From Dromiciops gliroides (Eukaryota > Chordata > Mammalia > Microbiotheria > Microbiotheriidae): a DNA stretch of 64,000 nt. Each line of letters starts with the position of its first letter. Position 1 is the first letter of the stretch. The stretch lies in assembly GCF_019393635.1 (NCBI RefSeq), contig NC_057861.1, positions 742,688,732-742,752,731 on the forward strand. Reading direction: 5' to 3'. This document shows, in pieces, positions 35,201-47,200 of the stretch. Under the pieces are notes generated by a model that saw nothing but the letters and a program-made list of their open reading frames with translations, was not told where the DNA came from and made no database searches. The translations under genes were made by a program, and so were the position numbers.

Positions 35201-38200
35201 TAAATTCCTTATGGAATAATCATACTGGCCTCTGGGCTTTGAAATAAGAAGCTGCTAGTGAAGGCTTTGCCAAGGAAGGTAGGGGCACAGCTTCTTTAGA
35301 AATCAATGAAGGGAGAGGAAAAACAGATGAGATAGAATGTCTAGTTATTCATTAGAGGGGGCAGAATGAGCTGACTGGTCGAAAGCATCCTAGAGTCAGG
35401 ACCTAATAAGGTAGCTGAATTTAGTCTTTAAAAATTATGTAAAAACCAAAGGTAACATTTGGCTTTCTTAAAGTAATGAGGTTAATTTGTGCTACAATCC
35501 AGCTGAGAGATCTGTTAAAGAGAACAGTGGAAGGATTTGTAGATCTCTTTGATCCGAATGACCAAAAGTGGCTGCCAATATTCAAGATGGAATTGACATT
35601 TGATGATGAAAGAATGGACTTTTATCCGACTTTTCAAGACTTGCAAGAAGTTGTGGGAGGTGTGGTGGATCGAATTGGAGAAACTCTGCAGGTAGGACAT
35701 CCTCTTTGCCCTTGGAAGTGAAATGATAGTTTTCAGAAGTCAATAATGGGCTTTGGGCCTCTCAGAGATGTCATCTCATAATGTCTTTCTCTTGTATCCC
35801 AGACTGGGTTTAAGTTAGAATGTTTCTACGCTCCTGTTCTCCAGCGGCTGGTATCGGCCAGGTAGCTCATCGCCAAATGGCTGGCCGCTGGGATGAGCCG
35901 TTCCAAACATAGCTGGACTGCACTGTAGAAGGTGGATCGACGTGTCATCAGAGCCATACTCAGGGTGCCCAATTAAGTCGGCATGGGTTTAGTAAGTGCT
36001 TACTATGTGCCAGGAGCTTCGCTCAGCACTGGTGATAAAGAGAAAGGCAAGAATGGCCCCTGACCTCAAAGAACTCAAAATGCAGTTCAGTGTTCCAGAG
36101 CCTACTGGCATTGCCACGGAAATCTCTGAGTCACCTCCCCATTCCCAGGAGGTACTGGATTAGGGCTTTGTGGAGGGAGTTGGGGGGAACTTTAAAAAAT
36201 ACTGCAATCCAGTTCTAAAAGGGAACATTTTAATGATGTCCTGTTTTTACATCACAGTCATTGAAAAAATATCATTTTGACCCGGTCAGCTTTCCTGACT
36301 ACAATCCACTTTTCTGTAATAGTACGTCTGTAAAATTTTGAACCATTAAAAAAAATTGAATCATCTTTCTTTTAGTTAAAATATTAAGGGGCAGCTAGGT
36401 GGCGCAGTGGCTAAAGCACCAGCCCTGGATTCAGGAGGACCTGAGTTCAAATCTGGCTTCAGACACTTGACACTGGCTGTGTGACCTTGGGCAAATCACT
36501 TAACCCTCATTGCCCCACAAAAAAATAAAAAAAACTTAAAAGACCAGGGAAAGTCATTTAGGAAATATACATATGCATACAGATATGTATGAGGCAGCCC
36601 ATATTACATATCATATATATGATTACATATGTGTGCATATACATGGAGATATGTGTATGTAGAGAAAGAGGAGGCATTTAGGTGGTCAAGTGCATAGAAT
36701 TTGGAATTTAGACTCAAGACCACCCAAGTTGGAATCTGGCCTCAGATTATTACTAGCTGTGTGACCCTGGGCAAGTCACTTAACTTTTATGTCTTCCTTT
36801 TAGTTTCCTCATCTGTAAAAAGGGGATAATAATAGCACTTACTTCACAGAAATGTTGTGAGGATCAAATGAGTTAATATATATTAAGTGCTTTATAAACT
36901 TTAAAGCCCTATATAAATGATAACCTTGAAATGCATTTATACATATATATATATTATATATGCATATATATACATATATAACCCATTTATATGAGGCTGC
37001 CTCTGATGTGTACTGACTGTATGACTCTGCTGTTGTATATATGTATATGTAAATGTGTACAGTTAGTTCTACCGTAATTACACAGATGTCCTCTTAAAAA
37101 CCACTGCATGGGGGCAGCTAGGTGGCACAGTGAATAGAGCACTGGCCCTGGAGTCAGGAGGACCTGAGTTCAAATCCAGTCTCGGACACTTGACACTTAC
37201 TAGCTGTGTGACCTTGGGCAAGTCACTTAACCCCAATTGCCTCACCAAAAAAACCAAAAAAACCAAAACCAAAAACCCACTGCATGTGTAAATTTGTACA
37301 ATAAAAACCATAGTGCTCAGGGCAGCTAGGTGGCGCAGTGGATAAAGCACCGGCCCTGAATTCAGGAGTTCCTGAGTTCAAATCCGGCCTCAGACACTTG
37401 ACACTTACTAGCTGTGTGACCCTGGGCAAGTCACTTAACCCCCATTGCCCCACAAAACAAAAACAAAAACAAAAACAAAAAACAAAAAACAAAAAAAAAA
37501 CCATAGTGCTTATGGGGAAAATGGAATCGAGGCTGTCAACCTGTGGGGCGAAAACCTCAGACCAAGTGGGAGATTGATAAATAAAGTGAGGCATTTATTT
37601 GGGGTTGAAGAATTGCAATTTGGGACAACAGGATGCCTCATTCAGATAGGATGCCGGGGAGGATGGGGTGAAGGGGATAATTAGAGAGTATAGTCATGGG
37701 AAAGAGCAGAAGGAAGTATTTTCTGGCTACCCAGAAGGAAGGGAGTGGTGAAGGTGCTGAAGGATAGCGAAAACAAGAGCGGAGAAGTGTCCTTGGAACT
37801 AACTCTGTCTGGGAACAGGGTGGTTGGAAGCTGCAGGGATGTGCAGGGGTCTTTTTGGAGGCAGTTAGAAACTGCTGGTCAGAGCAGGGCAGGTGCCTGG
37901 ATTCTCCCAGGGGTTGACATACACACATGCTTGCATGTACACACACATATACACATACATATGTGTATGTGTGCACATAAATGTATATATATAATATACA
38001 TACATATATACAGAGAGAGCGCGCGCTAACAGAAGTGGTAGCAGGGTTCTGGACATGTTCAATGGTTAGGAAATTCATCAATGTTATAATAATTAGTGTC
38101 AGCGGTGTCAGTGACTTCAGGCTTCTGCTTGGCCTGAGCCTTGTTTCCCCCAGGGCCGGGGCTGGCACACTGAAGTCCCTTTGGCTGAGAGGGAGGCCTT

Positions 38201-41200
38201 CATGGGATGCAGGCCCGGGGCTGGGACCTCATCCGTGCTGGAAGGGATGGATCTGCCTCCTCTGCCCTAGCTCCTTCTGGACCAGAAGATATGCAATAAA
38301 CATGACACTTGACCTTCAGAAAGGTGTGAAGTTTTCTTGTGGAAGTGGGTGTGTGAGGGCTACTAGTTATTGTGTGTATATGCGCATGGATGCTTTTCTA
38401 GGCCTGCCTCTGTGTGCTTCCGGTTGCCCAAGGCGACGCTCTAAGATGATAAATTGTACCGAAGGTGCCCCCTGCTTCACCCCACTAGGGGCTGAAATCA
38501 CTCGGCCCCTCCTTTCCCTAAACAGACAAGGACTCGCATCTTGATGGTTGTTACTGATACCCTGCCTGTTCCTTTGGATTTCTTAGAATGTTCAGACCGT
38601 CCACTCTTGGCTGTCAGGCGGCCCCACAGCCATAAACCTGAGCACGGAGCTTCCTGACCACGTGTTGGACTGGGCCTTTCGTACTCTGAGGGAAGCAGTG
38701 AACCTGAACTTAGAAGGACCAAAGGAACATTTTAATGAATACGGTACGTCGGGGCAGGCTTGTTCCTGACCCCGTTCTTAGAGCATCAATAACAAAAATA
38801 ACCAGACACTAGGGTTTGTGGCCTGGGATCCTGACACCTCGGCCTGTTATTCAGGAGGAGATGGGGGTCATGAAGTGATAGAACTGGGAGGGATCTTCGA
38901 GAGAGTCTTGTCTGAGGCCAGAATTGGCCACATCAAGGACACTTAGACCCAGAGAACTGAAGGGATCTGTGTGGGATCCCATGAGGGCAGATGTTGGGCT
39001 AGGACCTGGGGCTCCTGAGTCCTCTGCCTGGTAGGCTCTGCCCCTCACGATGGTCCCCCATCCCTAGGAGGGAAGCCAGAGGTAGCCAGCTCTGTGTGGA
39101 AGCTGCGGGGTTTAAAGCAGGGCTACCTCTTTAGATAACTTTCCTGAATATGGGGGTTGGAATGGAAGCCCTTATCTCCCAACTCCTCAGTAAGGGCTGG
39201 GACTTCCAGAGCACAGTGATGGTCCCTGGACGCTGGAAGGTGACCAGTGGCCTCATGGCTTTTTACAGAAAAAGCCTGGTTCGAGTGCTGGGCTTTTATC
39301 GTTGAATTCTTTGAAAACTGGTTCTCTGTGGATGGCCTGTTGGAAAAGCCTCAGTAACCAGATTATTCCGTGTGGCAGAGTATCCATTCCCCAATCAGCA
39401 CTGACAGCACTAAATTCACTGGGCTTTTCGAATGGTGATGTAATTTTAATTTGCAGTTGAGAAATATAGTTGGCTTATCAATGGGACTGCAATTGACCAA
39501 ATCCAGACGTTTCAGTCAGAGAATCACACTTTTGATGAGTACACTGAGGTGAGTTTAAATTCTCTTCTTCTTGCATGAAATTTGAAGTTCTTAATGATAA
39601 AATTTGGGATGTATTTTTTTTCTCTAAAAATGTGGCACACAGGAGGCATACTCCTGTTGGAGTTAATATATTTGCTTGCTTTGGTAAATCACTTAATAAG
39701 AGCTGACATTTCCATAGCAATTTACAATGTGCAAAACATTTTCCTTCAGATACTTTATCTCATTTGATCCTCACAACAACCCTGGGAGGTGGGTGCTGTT
39801 ATTATCCCCATCTTCTGGATGAGGTTGAAAGGAGTTAAGGGACTGGTCCAGGGTCACACAACTAATAGATGTCTGAGGTATCAGAACTCAGGTCTTCTCG
39901 ACTCCAAGCCAAGCATTCTTTCTGCTGTGCCACTTAGATGCCTCTCTGTGCCCAAGTTTCCTCATCTATAAAATGAAGCGGTTGGACTCAAAGGGACTTT
40001 CCTGCTCCAAAGCTGATTCATTAATCTGTTTTTAGCAAATTCATAGGTGCTTTAATAGTTTATTTGATCCCTGGTCTCATCAGTGGTACAGAGAGCAAGT
40101 CATTCCAGCTTCTTTTCTACCAATGTATTTCTTGAGTGATATCTTTTGTTGTTGTTGTTGTTGTTGTTGTTTTTTGCGGGGCAATGGGGGTTAAGTGACT
40201 TGCCCAGGGTCACACAGCTAGTAAGTGTCAAGTGTCTGAGGCCGGATTTGAACTCAGGGCCTCCTGAATCCAGGGCTGGTGCTTTATCCACTGCACCACC
40301 TAGCTGCCTCCTTTCTGTTGTTTGTGCCTATTCTCCTCCTAACTCTCAAACCTCTCTTTCACTTATTCCACTTATTCCTGTTTCTTATTTCTCCGATGAG
40401 TTAATGTACAATGACACTAAAGCCTGTTTCTCTGTGTCTCTCTCTTTTTTTTTTTTTTGCCGGGCAATGGGGGGGTTAAGTGACTTGCCCAGGGTCACAC
40501 AGCTAGTAAGTGTCAAGTGTCTGAGGCTGGATTTGCTTTATCCACTGCACCACCTAGCTGCCCCACCCCCATTAAGTTTTATTTTCCCAAATCACATGTA
40601 AGTACAAATTTTGACATCAAATTTTTAAAAAATTTGTGTTCCAAATTGTCTTCCTCCCTCCCCCCCACCCCCCATTCCAGAACTCAAGCAATTCAATATA
40701 AGCTATACATGGGCATGAGTAGTCATGCAAAACATTTCCACATTAGCCATGTTGTGAAAGAAAACAGACAGAAACAAAACTTCAGATAAAGGAGCTAACA
40801 AACAAACAAAAAATTATGCTTCAATCTGTATTCAGACACCATCAGTTCTCTCTGTAGATGGACTGCATTTTTCATAGGACCTTCAGAGTTGTCTTGGACC
40901 ATTGCATTGCTGAAAATAAGCAAGTCATTCACAGCCAACCATCTTACAGCATTGCTGTTATTTTGTATGCAGTACATTTCACATTGCATCAGCTCATGTA
41001 GGTCTTTCTTTTTCTGATAGTATCCTGCTCTTCATTTTTTTTTATACTAAAATACATTTATATAGTACTTTAAAGAGAGATTTCCTTACAATAAACCCAT
41101 GAAGTTGATTCTTGCAACAAGAGTAATAGATAACATTTATATAGTGCCTTATACCTGACAAAGAATTTTCTTCACAATAGCCCAGCAAAGTAAGTATCAT

Positions 41201-41256
41201 ACATTTTGTCACCATCATCAATCCATTCTCATTGTCATCAATCAATTCCCATCTTC

Positions 41257-41298
<42 letters not shown>

Positions 41299-44200
41299 CT
41301 TACATTACTCTTGCCTCTGCTTCAAATTTTTTTTCAGTTAAATTGTTAACTTTTCCACTCCATCCTATTCCCTTCCCCATGATATTTACTCTATTTTCTA
41401 TCTTCTTGCACCCTATCCCTCCTCAAAAGTGATTTGTTTCTGACTACCCTCTCCCCCAATCTCTCCTCCCTTCTTTTACCCCTCCCTCCTTATCCCCTTC
41501 CCCTCCTACTTTCCTGCAGGGTTAGATACATTACTCCACCCAATTGAGTGTGTATTCTTGAGCCAACTCTGATGGCATTAAGATCTTTGAGCCAATTCTG
41601 ATGAGTGTAAGGCTCATTCACTACCCTACTCCTCCCTCACTCCATAAGTCCTTTCCTGTTTCTTTCATGTGGGTTTTCACCCCATTCTACCTCTTCCCTT
41701 TCCCCTCCCCCAGTGCATTCCTCTTACCCCTCAATTTTTCCCTAAAGATGTAATCATGGGGGCAGCTAGGTGACACAATGGACAAAGTACCCACCTTGGA
41801 CCCAGGAGGACCTGAGCCTAAATCTGGCCTCAGACACAAGACCCTCACCCACTGCTCGACTCTAAGCATGTCACCTAACCCCAGCCACCCCACAAAAAAA
41901 AAGATAAACAAAAAAAAATGCTTTACAGATATCATCCCTTCATAATCAATTCCTACCTGTGCCCTCTGTCTAAATTTATTTCTATCATCTGTCCTAATAC
42001 TGAGAAAGTTCTTAATGAGTTAGACGTATCAGCTTCCCACATAGGAATGTAAACAGTTTAACCTTTTAACATCCCTCTTAATTTCTTTTTCCTGTTTACT
42101 TTTTTATGCTTCTCTAGGGTCTTGTATTTGAAAGTCAAATTGTCTATTCAGTTCAGGTCTTTTCATTACAAATACCTGAAAGTCCTCTTTGAGAAGTACT
42201 GTCTTCACATTGCCACCTTGGGGGAGGTGTGCTGAATGTGGTGTTAGGGGACTCACACTTCCACTTAATAGCTAGGTAACTTTGGGTAAGTCATATAACC
42301 TTCCTGGGTTCCTTAATTTCCTCATCTGTAAAATGAAGGTATTAGACTAGATGGTTCTTGGTCATTATAACTTTACAGCATTCAGATGTGATTGCTTAAT
42401 TCTTGCTGTTCATTCCATTTACTTTGTTGTACTCATTTTTTTATGAAGTCTTTTCCCCCCTGATTTTGTTGTGGGTGGAGCTCCATGTAGTAGGTGGAGC
42501 TTGGGACCTGGATGGTGGGGCTAACTTACCCAAAGAATTGGCAGGCTCACAGCAAATCTTGTAAAATAGAGATTTATTAGGAGAGAGAAATACATGTTAG
42601 GGAGAGAGTCATGATGGAGGTTGTCTCTCTGGATGGAAGGAGAATTGATCTTTTATACATTTTAGACAAACAACACACTAAGAAAACTCCAAATGGTGTT
42701 AACCAGAAGACTGCAATGACTGAACAACAATAACAACAACAACAAATTTGTTTTTATTTTTGACATCTTCAGGGGGTATTTGTGTAATAATTGGCCTTTC
42801 TGGGTCAAAGTATATATTTGTTTTAGTTGCTTTCTATTATTTCAAATTGCTTTCTTTTAAAAAAAATTGTATTTATAGAATAAAACAAGGATTTCCATAA
42901 CATAATGAAAAAAAGATGATTGCACATGAAACTGAAAATCTATTATGTATAATTTGCTATTCCTGGGGCAGCTAGGTGGCGCAGTGGATAGAGCACTGGC
43001 CCTGGATTCAGGAGTACCTGAGTTCAAATCCAGCCTCAGACACTTGACATTTACTAGGTGTGTGACCCTGGGCAAGTCACTTAACCCCAATTGCCTCACA
43101 AAAAACAAACAAACAAACAAACAATTTACTATTCCTTTTAAATATATAATAATTATCATGTAACACCCCCCCCCCCCAGGACTTCCCAGGACTAACATTA
43201 GACAAAAATAGTTGTGTGTATGTATTTATGTATGTATGTATATATGTATGTGTGTATATATATGTAATCATTATATACATACTTATATTTATCAGTTCTT
43301 TGGATGCAGATAGTATCTTCCTTCATAGATCCTTAGTAATTAATTAATTTGGGTATTTATAATAGTCAAAATGACATTTTAAAACAATATTGTTGTTACT
43401 GTATACAAAGTTCTCTTGATTCTGCTCATTTCACTCTTTGTTATTTTATGAAAGTCTATCCATGTTTTTCTAAAATCATCCAGCTCATCATTTCTTTTTC
43501 TTCTTCTTCTTTTTTTTTTTTTTTTGCAACAAACATTTATTTTATCTTCCAGTTACATGTAAGGGTAGTTTTCAACATTCATTTTCATAAGATTTAGAGT
43601 TCCAAATTTTTCTCCCTCCCTTTCCTCCCCCCTCCACAAGATCACAACCAGGTTATATATGTACAATCCACAAGTGTTCTTTTTATCAGTTCTTTCTATA
43701 GGGATACATAGTAAGCTTCCTCATTAGTTCCTTGGGATTGTCCTGGATCATTGCACTGCTGAGAGTAGTTAAGTCATTCACAATTGCACATGGAACAATA
43801 CTGCTGTCACTAGGCACAATGTCCTCTCAGTTCTGCTCACTTCACCATACATCCATGTTCATTAGTCTTTCAAGGTTTTTCTGGGATCATCCTGTTTGTC
43901 ATTTCCTGTAGCACAAGACCATTCCACTGCAATCATATAACACAGCTTTTTCCATCATTCCTCAATTGATGGACATTCCCTTGATTCTCAATTCTTAGCC
44001 TCCACCAAGAGTTGCTATAAATATTTTTTGTACAATTTTCCCCCCTTTTCTCTTTTTCATGATTACTATTGTTAACTGTTTCCCTTCCATCCTATTCCCT
44101 TCCCCATGATATTTATTCTATTATCCATTTTCTTTCATCCTATCAGTTTTCAAAAGAGATTTGCTTCTGTCTGTCCCCTCCCCAACTCTGCCCTTCCTTC

Positions 44201-47200
44201 TTTTGCCCCTCTCTCTTTATCCCCTTTATCCCCTTCCCCTCCTATTTTCCTACAGGGTTAGAGAGAATACTCCACCCAATTGAGTGTGTACATTATTCCC
44301 TCCTTGAGCCAATTCTAATGAGATTGAGGTCTTTGAGCCAATTCTGAAGAGTGTTAGGCTCATTTACTGCCGAGGTTAAACAGATTACTCCACCCAGTTT
44401 GGGTGTGTCTGTTAGTCCCTCCTTGAGGCAGCTCTGATGAGTTTAAGGTCTTTGAGCCTTTTCTGATGATTGTAAAATTCATTTACTGCCCTGCTCCTCT
44501 CCTATCTTTCCCCACTCCATAAGCCTTTTCCTGTTTCTTTCATGTAGGATTTCACCTCTGCCTTTCCCCCTCCCCCAGTGAATTCCCTTCACCCCTCAAT
44601 TTAACCTTAAAGATGTCATCACCTAGCTAAGTGACACAGTGGACAAAGCATCACCCCTGGACCCAGGGGGATCCCAGCCAAAACCTGGCCTCAGACACAA
44701 GACAGTCACCCACTGTACGACTCCAGGTGTGTCCCCCAGCTCCAATTTTTTTTTTTTATGGTTCTCTAGGGTCTTGTATTTAAAGTCATATTTGCCATTC
44801 AGTTCACGTCTTTTCATCACAAATATCTGAAAGTCTTCTTTTTTATTAAAGTCCCACTTTTTCCTCTGAAAGATAATGCTGAGTTTTGCTGGGTAGGTGA
44901 TTCTTGGTTGTAATCCCATTTCCTTTGCCCTTTGGAATATCATATTCCATGCCCTCTGGTCCTTTAATGTAGAAGCTGCTAGATCTTGTGCTATCCTGAC
45001 TGGGGCTCCACAGTACTTGAATTCTTTCTTTTTGGCAGCTTGCAATATTTTCTCCTTGACCTGAGAGTTCTGGAATTTGGCTATAATATTCCTAGGAGTT
45101 TTCCTTTGGGGATTTCTTTCTGGAGGTGATTGGTGGATTCTTTCACTTTCTATTTTAGCTTCTTCTTCTAGAATTTCAGGGCAATTTTCCCTGAGAATAT
45201 CTTGGAAGATGGTGTCTAAGCTCTTTCCTTGATCATGGTTTTCAGGTAGACCAATAATTTTCAAATTATCTCTCCTGGACCTATTTTCTAGGTTGGCAGT
45301 TTTTCCCAGAAGATATTTCACATTGCCCTCTTTTTTTTATTCATTTGGATTTGCTTTATTGTGTTTTGGTTTCTCATAAAGTCACTGGCTTCCATTTGTT
45401 CAATCCTAATTCTTAGGCAGTTATTTTCCTCAGAGAGCTTTTGTATCTCCTTTTCCATTTGGCCTTTTAAGATGTTTACCTTTTTCTCATGTCTTTCCTG
45501 CATCTCCCTCATTTGTCTTTCCATTTTTTCCTCTACCTCTCTAACTTTATCTTCAAAGTCCTTTTTGAGCACCTCTATGGCCTGAGACCAATTCGTATTT
45601 TTCTTGGAAGCTTTAGATATAGGGGCCCTGATGTTGACATCTTCCTCTGAGGGTGCCCCTTGGTCTTCCTTGTCACTGAAGAAATTTTTTATGGTCCTCA
45701 CCTTTCTCTGTCGGCTCATCTTGCCTTTCTTTTACTTGACTTTTAGCTCCTTAAAGTGGGGCACTGTTTCCAGGCTGCAGTATCCCAAGCTTAAGAAGTC
45801 CCAGGTGGTATGATTTAAGGAGGATCAGGTTCTTCACTTGCCTGACCTGTTTCCTGGTCCTTAGATGACCCCAGACCAACTTGCCAATCAACCAGCTTTG
45901 TGTGTTTGTGGTTGTTAGTTCTGACAAGCCTGTGCTCTTCCCCCACCTGGGCCACTGCTACTCGAGCCTACCTCCTGGTTCTCAGCAGGGGTGAAAAATC
46001 CAAGTTCTGCCTTAGCACCAGCATAGACCCCTGTAGTCTCCCCCCTGCCCAGGGCTCAGCCCACTCACCAGACTGTGAGCTTAGTTCCAGACCACACTGG
46101 TGCTTCAGCTGATTCAGAGGCTCTGGGGGTCTCCTTCTCTGGTGAGGCCTTCCTGGGACTGGATCTATCTGTGTCAGGGTGACTGTGGGGTTGGGCTCCA
46201 CTCCTGTTTCAGCACAGCAGCTCCCTCCTTCTGACCTTCCAAGCCGTCCTTGGTTAGCACATTCTTATGTGGGTTTTGCTGCTCCAGGCATTGTCCTATG
46301 GCGTTATTTGGATGTTTTTTGGAGCAATTGTGTCATGAGTTCGGGAGCTCACTGCCTTTCCTCCGCCATCTTGGCTCCGGCAGTTTTCTTAATGCTGGGA
46401 ATCACAGACCCAGGTCATCATTTCTTATAGAACAGTAGTATTCCATCATAATCATATACCACAACTTGTTCAGTCATTCCCCAATTGACAGTGTCACGAG
46501 GAAAATTAAATGTGGTTGCCCTATAATTGTCCCAACTGTTAGGGAATTTAGCTGGGATTCATAATATATTTGTTACTTAGAAATTAGGGACTACTGCACC
46601 AGGTTTGGGGCATTAAACATTTATTAAAGCATATTAAATATTAGTAAAGTGAGTGCACATGGCTCTGAAAGATAGGGAAGCCTACCTAGGATCTACGGGA
46701 GGAGAGAGAGATAATGGGGAACCATAGTGGGCTTCCTCTCCTCTCACCAAGTTCCCTGGGCTATGAGATCAGAGCTTAAGCTCTCTGAGGGAAGCAAAAG
46801 AGGCAGCCCTTATACACCGCTTAAAGCTAATTGGTTAGCATCATTCAAATCTATTGGTTTACTGGATTTGAGGGTGCTCTGACTGATGTCAGATCCTGGA
46901 GAACAGATCAAGGCTTTCAGGTGGGTGTGGTTTTGAGTGCGGTAACTTCCCGACTCTGGGCTGGCCTTAAGAAAGGTTAGGCCAGGCTCTCTCAGTGGAG
47001 GCCTCTGGGAGTCCCCAAACCCCTATTATTAATAATTTTCTCACAATAGGTATCCCCACAATTTCTAGTTCTTTACCACCACAAGAAGAGCTGCTATAAA
47101 TATTTTATTATGTATTGATTCTTTTCCTTTTTTCCTAATCATCTTTGGAAATAGACCTAGTAGTGGTATTGCTGGGTCAAAGGGCAAATTGGCAGTTCAG

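Noticed and set aside
41260-41297. A CRISPR-like repeated array
   Set aside because: It is a plain AATC microsatellite in a eukaryotic intron, without spacers.
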